Part shown: one piece after another, positions 23,401 to 34,953 of the stretch
Position numbering within the stretch: position 1 is the stretch's first letter
How the letters are laid out: each line of letters starts with the position of its first letter
Assembly (NCBI GenBank): GCA_963920765.1
Contig: OY987243.1
Location: forward strand, 4,836,001-4,900,000
DNA: 64,000 nucleotides
Reading direction: 5' to 3'
Source: Ulota crispa
Taxonomy: Eukaryota > Streptophyta > Bryopsida > Orthotrichales > Orthotrichaceae
Position numbers and translations under genes: made by a program
The notes under the pieces: generated by a model
What the model saw: the letters and a program-made list of their open reading frames with translations, nothing else
What the model was told of the DNA's origin: nothing
Database searches by the model: none

Positions 23401-25016
23401 TTTTTACAAGGTAAGCAGGTGATACTAGGCCTCCAAATGATGTTAAAGTTTGTTTGACATGATCTTGTAATGCGCATATAGAACAAAATCCTGTAGCACA
23501 ACCTTGGAAACAATAAAAGATTGTCAAATTATTCATTTGGTTTGAATTTTATAAAGAATGTAATAATATCCACATATGATCAATTGCAACCATGAAGTTT
23601 GAATTAATACTTTGTGTTTTGATTCACGGTTTTGTTGATGCAAGATTCAAAAAAACATGTTGAATTAAGGGAAAAATTCATGGATACCCTTGAAGTTTGC
23701 AATAATTTCATGGATACCCTTGCTTTTTCAGAAATTTCACAAGTACCCTTGGATCAAAATTTTCAAGCATTTTTTTTGTTGTGCAAGCCACCTCCCTTCT
23801 CCCTTTGTGCACTCAGTACTTCTTTCTTGTTATGCAGACGCACAAAACAAGAAGGGAAGTGGCATGCAAAACAAAAAAATTGCTTGAAAATTTTGGTCCA
23901 AGGGTATTTGTGAAATTTCTGAAAAGTAGGGGTATCTATGAAGTATTACAAACTTCAAGAATATTCATGAAATTTTCCCTTGAATTAAAACCAATGAAAT
24001 TAACTACATTTCACATAATAATACCCTGACAAAAATTATACTAAATTCCACCTTATATAATTTCATGGTTGGCTACTAGACTATTGAAATCATTAACATG
24101 CGACTTTGACAACATTATTCTAAAAAAAACCATCAAAGTTAATGTTTGATTTCAATGCATTAAATATGTTTACTGCGAGGAGTGTGAGCAAAAGTGAATG
24201 GTATGAGTTTTATTTATTTGGACCTCAAAGCTCAAATACACAATTTCCTCATTTATTTTAAAAAAAAATTGAATTTCTTCCTAATTACATTCATAATTGA
24301 AAGAAGATAATTTTTGAAATGCAAAATTCTGTGACTTACAAGTGGCTTTGTGTTGTCCACTTTCAAGATAAGAAACCAATGGCGGAGTATATGTCAAACA
24401 TTGCAATACAGAATTCAAAAAACAAGTATTGCCTAAGTTTGATAAACCTGCACCCTGAATATTGTTGTAGGAAACATAAATAAAAGTATCTCAATTAGTA
24501 ATGCATCAAGTTTATGTTTTTGGTTAAAGTTTTAAATTCTTATAGTTTATTACAAGATAATCAATAGTGCAATTATTTCATAACAACAATAATATCAAGA
24601 CAATAAGGAAATCCAGGAAGATATCTACTTTGATGTGTTCAATCAAAAAAATTACTTGGTTGATAGTAATATTTAATAGCATCTCATTCCACGTATTTTG
24701 TGTTAACAACAAAAATCATACCAGTTTTTTATTAAGCATACTTCAAAAGATAGTTTAAAATATGATTGGTAGTTTTGATATTATAATACATTCTTATAAA
24801 AGTTTGAATCCGTAAGACTCAATATTTGTAATAGTCATACAATTTTATTAAAATATATGAAATTCCAAGATGTGATGTATAAGTACAAAATTTTATTATA
24901 CAACTTGGAATAAAAAATACAATTTTTGTTGTAGTTGTTTGGCCATTGCAATCTTGATTTGATGATGATGGTTGCAAAGTATGCCGCCTATTACTTTTGT
25001 TGTCATAATTTGCCAT
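20424..25016 (-). CDS. Ubiquitin-specific protease (C19; USP36/plant UBP23-like), 6 exons, 421 aa
   Basis: Cysteine protease of the USP family, which removes ubiquitin from proteins. Coding exons in transcript order: 25016-24921, 24454-24340, 23502-23099, 22655-22329, 22022-21897, 20621-20424; every junction has GT..AG and keeps frame. The Cys box is [20 protein letters not shown] (active Cys about residue 43). Next come [19 protein letters not shown] and [19 protein letters not shown] (QQDAHE-type motif), then a zinc-binding finger with CTICSTC and YYCANCKKK. The His box is [19 protein letters not shown] (His about 337), followed by LWHNLDDSQ (Asp about 353) and [17 protein letters not shown]. 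The N-terminal exon ([12 protein letters not shown]..) is the least certain: its donor (att|gtattt) is weak, but it gives the expected TKI-GAGL junction in frame. At 421 aa it is almost only catalytic domain, shorter than the plant proteins I recall. It is AT-rich, unlike the other two genes. The introns carry foldback elements. Confidence 0.9.
20990..21373. repeat. Foldback element, copy 2, in last intron of the protease gene
   Basis: Inverted halves with ends ATTGATATGTGTACCACAC / GTTGTACACATATCAAT and inner arms 'ttgcaattcaacaacaccca' / 'tgggtgttattgaattgcaa'. Same family as 1-405. It lies within the intron between 20622 and 21896. Confidence 0.88.
23659..23990. repeat. Foldback element in second intron of the protease gene
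   Basis: About 330 bp with inverted ends: left 'ttgaattaagggaaaaattc', right 'gaaattttcccttgaattaa'. Inner arms include 'tcacaagtacccttggatca' on the left and 'tggtccaagggtatttgtga' on the right. Left-arm sub-blocks 'catggatacccttg' are repeated. It lies between exons 24340-24454 and 23099-23502, so it would be transcribed in the pre-mRNA and could form a hairpin. A related sequence, without a clear second arm, is seen around 60040-60150. Confidence 0.85.
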
Positions 25017-27374
25017 AAGAAAAAATTAATATCCACAATGCACTTTGTTTGTATCGTCAATAAAATCATTGCAATGTACCATCAAATTGCTCCATCTCTT
25101 GCAAGACTTTCATTACAATTTTATTTTCATCTTCAATCCATTCCTACATCAAAGTCTGATGATAACATCTCATTCATTACTCAATAGCCTTTAATAAATT
25201 CTTAAGCATTCTTTCAAGGGTTTACAATTCTTAAATTTTTATAATTTACTCATTTTATTCCAACAAGTAGAAGTAACTAAGAATAATTCAAATGAATTAT
25301 ATAAACCTAAGAAAAAAAGCAGTTGAATTTATTTTTTGATTTTAGACAAAGCAGTTTCACAATATTCATTAATTTGGGAAACAATAATTCCCAATTTGTA
25401 TGTCTCCTTAATCTGAAACTCTCATCTTAATCTTGTTTGGCACACTTGTGAGAAAACAACTGATACTTTACAGACTTTACAGATGATAAATGCTTAGATC
25501 TAAATTAGTGATGAAGAAGTGGAAATAAAATGAACGTGGCATGAAATGAAAATGTGACCAGAGGTCCCAAAATGTGCTGGAATTCCCAAGTTAATGAATA
25601 TCGTGTTGTTAACATAAATTACTAGGATTCTATTATTTGCTATTCTTTATCATGGTTAGGTTGATTATATTGGTATAAAAATTTCACTAGACTCAATGAA
25701 AATAGTTTTGATTAAGTTTATTGTTGAATTTTTAGTACAAGTATTTACTAATCATCTTCATTTATCAGTATCACTAACTAATCTTTATAGTTTGATACAT
25801 TCAATTGTAAATCTATCATAAAAATTCTTGTTAACAAGAACCAAAGTATCATTCACAACTTCAATATCCAAAATTTGGTCATTTAGTTTTGGTTGTATTT
25901 TATCAAAAAATATGACGAGTGTACGTAAGTCAATTGAAAAAACGTATCAATCCTTGTAAACAACTACACTTGTAGCAATGTCCAATGGAAGTGTAGAAAA
26001 CCATCCTTTTGCTAAACTCACATAATTTGGAAATGTCATTAACGTATTTTTCATTTCAAAAATGGAAAATGAAGATAATTATAATTGAAAGATGTTGAAG
26101 ATCTATGTTGTAGTTTTAGTTATTTGAGATCAAAGTAAGAAGCAAGGGAATTTCTCTCTCATTAGCATTTAATCATGTTTCTTCCAAGTCTATTTTACCA
26201 TCTCAAATATGTAAATCAATATCTTGAAGGATAATAGTAAAATGCGTTAGTTAATTTTCTCAACGCATGCAAATTTTTAAAGGAAATTAAACAATTAAAT
26301 AAGTACACTAATTATAAAATTGCAATTGTAGTGTTATTGATGAGTTGATTGCATTGAAAAATGAATTCATACTCTATAATCAAGTTAAATGTATGTAAGC
26401 AGTAATACAAACTAAGAAAACTTGTTTAGTAAGCAAAATTCCAACTAAACCAATCCATGATTCATATATTGGGATAATGGTAAGGTAAAAAGAAGGTGAA
26501 AATCCAATCTTGATTGACAAATTTGTTGATTGATGAACCTATATCTTCAAACTCTTCTAAAATTTGATCTTTTATTTCTTGATTTTTGTGGCACTTCAAT
26601 TAAAAAACTCAAATGTAAGTAAATTACTTTTTACTTTTTTGAAACTATTGATTTTTTAAGCCAACTTTGCTTAGTTTTATCTTATGATATTTAAGACCCT
26701 ACAAATTTTGAGTAATTATTTGATTTTGTAAAAAAAATCTCCATATAACAAGCTCTTTGTTATCAAATCTTTGATAGCTTGAAGAACAACATTTAACTTT
26801 GATTTGGCAAATTTGATCATACGAATGTCTTCATAGTTTGGGTAGTTGATTAGCAAGCTTCGTGCTTAAGGGACTGCAATCTAGAAAATCTTTGGTAGAA
26901 AAAAACATAATTTTACAAGAATCTAGTCTTTAACACTAGAATCTTCAAATGCTTTTCAAAAAATAATAGTCTACTCTCAATCAAGAACTTCGTTGAATGG
27001 AATGACATTACTTTAGAGAAATCCAACTTATGCCTTCAAAGATAGGTGATTTCAAAACATCCCTCATAAGTAAAAAGACTAAATTCTATGAAAAGCATTC
27101 TTGACAAACTATCGTGATTAAGCTAGGCAAAAGATAAAACAATTTTTTTTAAAAGAACAGAAACAATAATTTAAGACAAGACAAAGTGGATCTTGAAGAA
27201 GTAGAACTATACAAACTCAATGTTATTAGAAGGATTTTGAAAACAACTTGAGAACCGCAAACTAGAGTTCCCAAAAATGTGTTGTCAAATGTAAAGATTC
27301 AATTCCTCCAATACACACTTGTTATCAAAAAGCTTAACTAGCACCTTGTACTTGCTTATGATGTTTGTAAAAAC
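25017..27374. other. AT-rich intergenic DNA upstream of the protease gene
   Basis: The segment next to 25016 should hold the promoter and 5' UTR of the minus-strand gene, but no motif stands out. No coding frame, repeat ends or RNA gene recognised in the rest. Confidence 0.5.
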
Positions 27375-27782
27375 TTAACCCCTAAATGCCCATGAGGACA
27401 TTTTTTGTCCTATGGCCCTAAAAGAGCATTCTATACAACAACAAAAAGTTGTTTTCATCTCTTTTTTTTTCCAAAGTGACCAAAAACACATGATCCACAA
27501 GGCAATTAACAATCTTATCAAATATACTCATATTTTTAGGTAACCCAAATTGTGAGAAAATTCAAAATCACGGTGTTAGGTCCCAAGCTGCCCTTATCGC
27601 AATTTTCATGAGGTTGGCATGCACTATTGACTTTTGAAACTTTTAGAAGCAATACTATTGGTGCTCATTAATCAAAACATTGTTGAAGTTACAGTGCAAA
27701 CACTGTCAAAGTTACAGTACAAATACTATTGAAGTTACAATATGGACAAGCCACGGCCACCCACCAGACGTTTAAGGGTTAA
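27375..27782. mobile_element. TTAA-bounded piggyBac-type MITE, 408 bp
   Basis: Begins TTAA-CCCCTAAATGCCC and ends GACGTTTAAGGG-TTAA. The inverted ends match imperfectly (CCCCTAAATG versus CCCTTAAACG), and TTAA flanks both. The interior carries short repeats of 'aagttacagt' near the right end. Non-coding. Confidence 0.82.
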
Positions 27783-28548
27783 AATTATTGTGTAAAGAAC
27801 TTTTGATATTGAACCTGTTTATTAATTTTTGCCCACCTATTTCAATGCTACTTATTGAAGCAAATTTTCAATGTTTAAAAGAGTTGTATTGAAGAAATTT
27901 ATCTACATCTTTTCTATTCTAAAGTTGTATGTTTTTAAGTTGATACTTAATGGTGATTCTAAAGCGTTTCCCACGTTCATCTAAGTTCAAAGAATTCTAA
28001 AATTAAGTAATATTCATCTTCGTTCAAAGAATTCTGATATTAAATAATATCTGTATTCTATTTTGTTTTATGCTTTTTAGTTTTTCAATGAATCAGTTCT
28101 ACATTTTGAAGTTGAATTGGGAGGTGCTCTAGAAAAAAAGTTTAAGATTTTGACGGGGATTTTGAGCTTTGACTCATTAAAATCCACAAAATGTGTATAC
28201 CTTCGTGATAAAAGACTTGATTTAGAGAGATTTTTTTTTTTATATGACTCCCCACTTTGAAGATACTAAGGTCTAACGCTTGAAGCCTCAAAGAGCCATT
28301 TGTAGGCTTTTAATGATTTTGGACAGGTTCAAACAACCAAAGGTTTTGAGTTTGTGCAAGGAAAATTTGTAAAGAAATTTCAATTGTAATGCTCTATTCA
28401 TCAAAATTTACTTAACAAAGTTCTACTGAATATTACAAAATATAAATTTTTTTGAGGTTCAATTCCAAAGTAAGAAGCATTTTTTTATCATATTTAAATA
28501 ATAATAAAAACTTAAAAAAATTAATACTTCTGTTGAGGGTTTTAAAGG

Positions 28549-28982
28549 GGAAATTACAAATAGGGGCATGAAAATGAAATTTTTTACAAATAGAGGCATA
28601 GTTTCAAAATAATTACAAATAGGGGCGCAATTTCAAAATAATTTGTAAGTTTTTGTAACTTTTTTTGGTTTGGACGTTGTTTGATTTAGATATACTGCAT
28701 CAAATGTTAGCTAACTTTCAAAAAACTTAGAGGTTTTTCTAAAAGTTACCATCCCCTTTGCTAAAATTTCTTTATTTAGGCTTGATTTTTGGAGTCCTTA
28801 AAGTTTTTTGGAAGTTAGCTAACATTTGATGTGATACGTCTAAATCAACCAATGTCCAAACCAATAAAAGTTACAAAAAGTTACAAGTTATTTTGAAATT
28901 GCACCCCTATTTGTAATTATTTTGAAACTATGCCCCTATTTGTAATATTTTTCATTTTCATGCCCCTATTTGTAATTTCCTT
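28549..28982. repeat. Foldback element with internal 'ACAAATAGGGGCATG' repeats
   Basis: Inverted halves: left 'ggaaattacaaataggggca', right 'tgcccctatttgtaatttcc'. Each arm contains three spaced copies of an ACAAATAGGGGCA-like unit, and the inner arms include 'agttagctaacatttgatg' (right) and its complement (left). About 430 bp, non-coding, able to form one long hairpin. Confidence 0.88.
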
Positions 28983-29201
28983 GGTTTTAAATTATTACGT
29001 TTTAATGGATAAAATAGAAGTCAGGAAGTTTATTTTTTTGCAAGCACTAGAAAACTACTGGCAAAATACACATATAAAGTAATTTATTGTATTTAAAATT
29101 TCTATAGAAAATTAAAAACATAAAATACGTATTGTTCACTATAACATTTTCATAATTGGAATTAAAAACATTCAATTTTACATAAAAAATAAACAACTTA
29201 T

Positions 29202-29406
29202 CACTAGAAGAAAAATAGGGATAAACGTCTGCAACAAATTGTCACAACTAGGTCACAATAAGTGCCTTACAACTGTTTAACATTTGCACAACTACAATCT
29301 AGTCATATAGTTGTTGTGCAATTTGTTTATGTAATTGTAAGGCAATTATTGTGACCTAGTCGTGGCAATTTGTGGCAGTCATTTATAGCATGTTTTTCTT
29401 CTAATG
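29202..29406. mobile_element. ~205-bp hairpin MITE with CACTAGAAGAAAAA ends
   Basis: Left end CACTAGAAGAAAAATAG; right end TTTTTCTTCTAATG. The arms continue inward for about 70 bp ('caactaggtcacaataagtg' against 'attattgtgacctagtcgtg'). CACTA-type ends suggest the En/Spm superfamily, but the right end is one base off and no 3-bp target duplication is convincing, so the superfamily is tentative. Confidence 0.72.
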
Positions 29407-29829
29407 AATTAGGTATTTTCTTATCATGTACCTCCTTCATCAGATATCTTTTGAGGTGGCAATCAAAATTATGTGATGAAAACTAAAAATGTTGACTTAT
29501 TTTAGTGCCTTATCAATTGCACAAGCTCTTAGGCACAAGCTCTTAGGCACTTTCTTTTCTGTCTAGAAAAAAACATAAAACAAAACTTTATCTTTTAAAG
29601 ATTAGGCAATTTTTTTGAAGTTTATTGATACAATCTCACAATCAACAAGAGTTTTTTTTTCTTCTAATTTAGAAAAATACATAAGAATTAGCAAAGTAAG
29701 AAATATCATAAATAAAATTATATAAAAAAACGTGTATTTTGCAAAATATTCTTTAAAGCTTCTGAAGTGTGATCATTGAAATAGTTCACGTATGGTTTAA
29801 CAATGGAGCTTAGCCATGTTCATCAGCTT

Positions 29830-30589
29830 TTAACTCCTAAACGCCCCAGCACCCCATATATAGTCTTCCACAATCTCAAGCCTTGTTTTGAGGGATTAGA
29901 TCTAACTTTTTGATAGTGCTATAAACTACATTTATGAAGGCATTCATGTTTTCCATGCCAATGGAGTAATGGCGAGGAAACCCAAATGTTGTAAAAGTGT
30001 TGCAAGAGATTTGATTGGGTGAAAACACTGTATAGGGCATGGTGGCAAGCAACGTTTTACAAGCTAAAATTGATCAATATCACTTGCACGCTTCCTTGTG
30101 TGTGCTTTGTGGTAGCGGGAAAGTTGTTGGCAAGGGTTCAAGCATGTTCTAAACCCTTATTATAACAACCGTCACCGACTTTGCCGGTCATTGTTTTCCA
30201 TGCAATAGCAATTTGAAACCGTAAAAATTGACATAAAAAGAAGTGCAATCTTCAATAATTTACAAGTGTGCGTTCACATCTAATCTTGCTGCTTACAAAA
30301 TTTGAGATGAATCCGGGGCTTATAGAATTTTGCAAAAATTATCAAATAGCAACTACCTACCAAAAAATGAGATTTTGTCATCACATGTTATTAGATCAAA
30401 TGTTATAATCTCCCATCTCCAATGGTGAATTGCTCCCAAATTTACAAGTCATTTTTTAAGTAGGTGTTCCACTATTTTCAATGATCACTTTTTGTGAATC
30501 ATCTAATTGACCGAGATACAATGCATCAAAGTTGTTAGTCTCCAAAAACCTTGATTTTGGTGAAAGCGGCATGGGGGCTTAGGGGTTAA
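29830..30589. mobile_element. TTAA-bounded piggyBac-type MITE, 760 bp
   Basis: Begins TTAA-CTCCTAAACGCCCCAGC and ends ATGGGGGCTTAGGGG-TTAA. The ends are imperfect inverted repeats (CTCCTAAACGCCCC versus CCCCTAAGCCCCCA). No coding frame inside. Confidence 0.82.
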
Positions 30590-31119
30590 CAACTTGGGAG
30601 GGAACTTTGCATTAAGTGAAGCTATAGTGTGGAAATTTGAGTAGGTATTGTGAGGATATTTGAATAGGTACATTGGATAGAGAGTATCTTGTAACTGCTT
30701 GTTTTTCATTTGATTTAAATAAGTAGGCCTCTTTGTTTTTTTGTCCCAAAAAACAAATATTCATCATTGATTCTTTTTTAAACCCAAACTGAACATCACA
30801 ATTTTTTTTAGTTGTGGCACCCATTTCTACTTGAATTCAAAAAAATTATGTATCGAAATAGATTGTAGTTTATACCATTGTCCAAATCAATTTCAAACAC
30901 ACTCCAAACTAACTTCTCTTTGAGTTAACACCAATCCTCAAAATTAATTACTACAATTTTGCCCTTAGCTATACTTAATAATGTATTTACATTGCTCCAT
31001 AGTAATTTCTTGACTTTTTTCACTACATAAATATGTAATGACAGTTCAATAAATTTCATCAACAATGATGAATTTAAACAATCTTTAGCAACAATGAGTA
31101 CTTGCGTACTTGGCAACAA

Positions 31120-31650
31120 AAACAATGTTGCGGAAAAACAAACTAGTGTTGTCCATGTTGTAAATCATGAAAAATCCTAATATTTAAAAAGTTGCATGCT
31201 CCTCCAATTAGTCAAATTTTGAGTCATGAGGTAACTTTGCCAAGGTAAGGCAACTCAATTGTTAAGGTAACCTAAATGCACTATTTTGTGTACAGTGAAT
31301 ATCACATTTTGGTTGCCTTGACAATTAGGTTGCCTTAGCTTAAAAAGTCACCATAAGACTTTTCATTTGGCCACCTTAGAGGCGCATGTAACTCTCTATA
31401 TTCCAAGAGTTCTTATACTTTACAACCTAGAAGTCACATATTTGTTTTTCCACAACATCATTGTGGTTACCAAAACTTTAAAAATTATTTTTTGTAATCA
31501 TACCTAGTGAAGATTACTGTAACAACAAAAAATATTTATGTAGTGTGAATTGTTGATAAGCTAGGGTGGGGCAACCTAAATGCAATATTCAATGGCTATA
31601 AATATTTTTATAGTGTAAAATGTTGATGAATTAGTGTGGAGCAACCTAAA
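31120..31650. repeat. Dispersed repeat with 'GCAACCTAAATGCAATA' blocks
   Basis: Related sequence occurs at 44080-44275 and, inverted, at 58185-58480. Shared landmarks: 'aaggtaaggcaac', 'agttgcatg..cctcca', 'gagtcatgaggt' and 'caacctaaatgcaata'. Within this copy 'gcaacctaaatgcaata' is repeated near 31570 and 31642. Internal inverted segments (around 31195-31270 and 31315-31400) make it foldback-like. Boundaries are approximate. Confidence 0.65.
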
Positions 31651-31655
31651 TGCAA

Positions 31656-32239
31656 TACTCCCTCTGTCCCATTATAAAACTCCAAAAAACTTCTCCATGA
31701 GGGATTAACTGTATTCTTAGTCATTATGCTAGTGACAAATGCATTCTACAATCAATATACCACCTACTAAATATCTGCAAAATCTCAAGTTTTTATGTTG
31801 CCATTTAGACACCTAAATTCCATGCAAAAAGTACCATATTTGTGCATAGTTTGTGAAGGTTGCCGGCTCCTCATTAATTTAGTCTTTTTACTAATGACAC
31901 ATGTGTTCTAGAATCAATATATTATCTACCAAATGTGTGCAAAATCTCTAGCTTTGATGTTGCCGTTTGGACACCCAAATTCCATGGAAAAAATACCATA
32001 TTTGTACATGTTGCTAGCTCCTCATTGTTGATGGTTTAAAGATTAGTAGCAACAATGATACCTCATATGGGCAAGGCCAAGCTTGTTTGGAGAGAAATGC
32101 TCCCAAATTGCTTAACTTGCCCTCATAAGATCTTTAGACATGACAAACACTTTCTCAACAATTGAAATTAACAAAAAGGAGCTTCTTGTGGGACAAGAAC
32201 TATGCCTAATTTGGAGCTTTATATGGGACAGAGGGAGTA
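31656..32239. mobile_element. Stowaway-like (Tc1/mariner) element, 584 bp with TA duplication
   Basis: Left TA-CTCCCTCTGTCCCATTATAA; right TTTATATGGGACAGAGGGAG-TA. The CTCCCTCxGTCCC end plus TA target duplication is the Stowaway signature. The interior contains two related ~200-bp direct blocks ('gttgcc.tt.gacaccyaaattccatg', near 31795 and 31960), suggesting internal duplication. It ends about 100 bp before the GC-rich promoter region of the BAH-Agenet gene. Confidence 0.9.
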
Positions 32240-32319
32240 TTCAATATCGTGAAAGGGATAAAGGATTTAGCGTTGCTTTGGAAAAGCCTATCATACAACT
32301 CCATGGTTTGGGATCAAGG

Positions 32320-33522
32320 CGAGAGTGTTCAAACTGGGACCTCGGACCGTCGTCTCGATCGAACGAACGAACCAACAAACCAGCGATCACAATGGCGTTC
32401 GTCACGACCCGACACGTCAACGCACGAATGTCCTTTCGAAAGCAAGCAGGGAACCAGGAAGACGGCTGTCGGGAAACGCAGGGCCTATCGCCACAGTCCA
32501 ATGCCGTCATCCAACCGTCAGTCGGAGACGCGCAGTCGCACGCGCAGTTACCTGCCACCATTCCCACAGGGAGAGGCCTCGCTCCACCTTCAGTTGCGAA
32601 GACAGCCCTCCCTCCACAATAATACCGCAAGAACGCTGCTTTGCATTTGTTGCCAGCACTCGCATCGCTCTCTCTGCACCATCGCCATCTCCACGCCCTT
32701 GCAGTCAATCACCTCGGCATTTGTCTCTGCTCTGGCGGCGTTTTTGTGAGTCTTTTGGCGTCTCGTGAGTCCGAGGTGAGGGTGTGAGGTGTGAAGGGGC
32801 GGTATTGGTGTTGTGATTGTCCGAGGAAGGGCGGGCATGGAGCGAAGGGTGGCCGGGGCGTGCTAGCGGAGGTGGCGCGTTGTAGAAGAGGGAGGGGAGG
32901 CGTGTGGAGCGAGCGCCGGGGGTGATTTGGAACGGGCGTTGGTGGCGGTTGGTGTATGGAGAGGTGAGATTAGGGTTGGGGCATGGAGAGGTGGTTAGCA
33001 ACCGTGAAGGATCGTGGCAGTGGCAGAGGGAGGAGGAGACGGTTCGTTGCGCGCGGGCTGCTGCGGAGGTAGTGTCGCCGGGTGCATGCGCGTTGTGGTC
33101 GGTACGGGCGGGCGGGCGGGCAGATGGGCGAGCCAACCGACAGGGAGAAAGGGCCGGTGGCGCTGGCGATTAGGGTTCTGAGAAGGCTGGAGAGAAGCAC
33201 GATGAGCGTGATATTTGAGAGAGACTGTGCGTGATGTGTGATATTAGCCGCTGCCGAAGAGTGTACCCGATGCGGGCGTCCGTGTGCTGAAGCGATCAAG
33301 TGTCGCGCTTTAGAGAGGGGTTTCGGGAGCTCGAGTGGAGTATTGAGAGTCGAGAAGGGGTGTCGGTGTCGGGGCCGCTTCGCAAGGACGAAGCATCATG
33401 GTTGTGCGGGAGCGGCAGATCGTCATGTGTCGATTGGTCGAGTCGTCGCAAAGTTGTGCGCTCGCATTGGAGCTTGCCGGCCTGCTTTTGCTCAGTCGGG
33501 GGTTGCTTAGGTCCATCCGCAG
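32320..33522 (+). promoter_or_regulatory. GC-rich promoter and first 5' UTR exon of the BAH-Agenet gene
   Basis: A sharp switch from AT-rich to CpG-rich DNA at about 32320 marks a gene start. Frames are open on both strands, as expected from GC-rich sequence, but none has recognisable protein features. The region ends at a donor (cgcag|gtaatt at 33522/33523) that pairs with an acceptor at 34594-34595. I could not fix a TATA box or transcription start. Confidence 0.6.
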
Positions 33523-34595
33523 GTAATTCCACTAATTTTGAACTCTGAGAGGCGTGCATATAAATGTTGGTTTTCGGATGCTAGAGAAATTTCTTGTATT
33601 GCGTGATGTCTGAGGACTTGATGTTTTTTTTCTTTCGAGTAACTTCTATTCTTACGAGCTCCAAGTACGAACATATCGTGATTTTTTGCTTTCTGGTCGT
33701 GCACCTTCCGCGTCGGTTATTCCGCCTTTTGTCTTGGAAGTCCCCTGATCTGTTTGGCCGCTTGGAAGTAAAGGATTTGTTGTTGGCTCGAGGGCCATAT
33801 TTTAGCAAAAGAAACCTGACTGGTTGTCCTTGAATTCTGTGTCAATATCGGCAAGTTCTCAGCAAGTCATGTTAAGCAACGTAGTTAACGAGGTTTCGAG
33901 AGGATTGTCTCGCAGAGTTTATTTGGTCGTATCTCGCCGCATTAGCCGCGATTTGTCTTTCTGAACTTTTATGTTCCAGTTGCAAGATGAACAAGCCTTT
34001 GAAATTGGCGAGTAGCAGGTCGGTAGTGCCAACTTGTTACATGAAGGATTTTAGGCATATATGCCGATTAAATATTTTAAGCGTGGAGTATTCTTTCAGG
34101 TCTTTCGAAGGAAGAATACATACCTCACTTTTGTCCTGAATTAATGACATTCTTGCTTCTTGGTCCTGGAAATTTTTTGGTTGTTGTCCACCTGTTTCGA
34201 TGGTTTAAATTCCGGAAGAGCAGCTGTAAGTGTCTGTTCGAGAAAAGTACCATTCTTTAAGTTCACAGCGATGACACTGTGTTGCCAGGCATTTCTGTAT
34301 AGCGCTTATGAAGCGAGAGCGTCCATGGTTATCTTTTCATAGTGCCCTGCGTGAACCAAATGTTTACGACTAATTTCTGTGCCGTTAAATCCTTTGACAA
34401 GCCTTCCTGGCTTCTGACTGATTGCCTTGCCCGGACCTTAAGTTCTTAAATCTGCGTCTTGATAATCTGTCTCCTCATAGTATCCTTTGGTGCGCTTCTT
34501 GTTATCTCCTTCTTGATGTGAATTGTTGTTGAAATCTGGTTAAATCCCATGCTTTGTCCTGAACAGTTACTATTGTGTGTTCTGTTTTTACGCAG
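33523..34595 (+). other. Intron in the 5' UTR of the BAH-Agenet gene
   Basis: 1073 bp from GTAATT to a pyrimidine-rich acceptor (tctgtttttacgcag). It is T-rich, with many stops in all frames. Long leader introns of this kind often raise expression in plants (established knowledge); its effect here is not known. Confidence 0.65.
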
Positions 34596-34615
34596 GGAAA
34601 GGCTGTTTGCAGAGG

Positions 34616-34657
34616 ATGAGAATATTGGTGCTTAGGTTGGATTTTAGAGCCAGCTAG
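34616..34657 (+). CDS. Upstream ORF 1 in the BAH-Agenet leader (13 aa)
   Basis: The first ATG after the leader intron opens a 13-codon frame (MRILVLRLDFRAS) ending in TAG. It lies wholly upstream of the main start and in a different frame. If transcribed as modelled, it would be scanned first and could damp translation of the main frame. Confidence 0.4.
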   Translation: MRILVLRLDFRAS

Positions 34658-34658
34658 A

Positions 34659-34775
34659 ATGTCTGGGGAGAGGATTTTAGCCGCTCCGCAGTGTTTACAT
34701 GTAGAAGGATTCCGTTACGACCATTTGAGTGTGATGGTTGTAGAGGTTGCAAGAAAATTTCTACCTAGATTTTAG
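34659..34775 (+). CDS. Upstream ORF 2 in the BAH-Agenet leader (38 aa)
   Basis: Starts one base after the stop of the first upstream ORF (MSGERILAAPQC...) and ends at TAG, about 180 bp before the main ATG. Two consecutive uORFs in a spliced leader suggest translational control. Whether this peptide is conserved cannot be seen from one genome. Confidence 0.4.
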   Translation: MSGERILAAPQCLHVEGFRYDHLSVMVVEVARKFLPRF

Positions 34776-34953
34776 ATTTGAATGATGTGTTGGCACCGTA
34801 TATTCAGGTGGCAGACTTGAGGACGGCAAAGTGTGCAATCTTCAGAGCTACTTTGGAGCTTCCAGCATCCGCCTTTGTGATACACAACATTTGAACTAGG
34901 AGTACTATAGCACATGTAGTGTGCACTTCACTTGCTTGGGAAGCGCGCTTTCC

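Noticed and set aside
32140..33560. Many long overlapping frames on both strands in GC-rich DNA
   Set aside because: GC-rich sequence is poor in stop codons. None has family motifs, and the splice sites place this region in the promoter/5' UTR of the BAH-Agenet gene.
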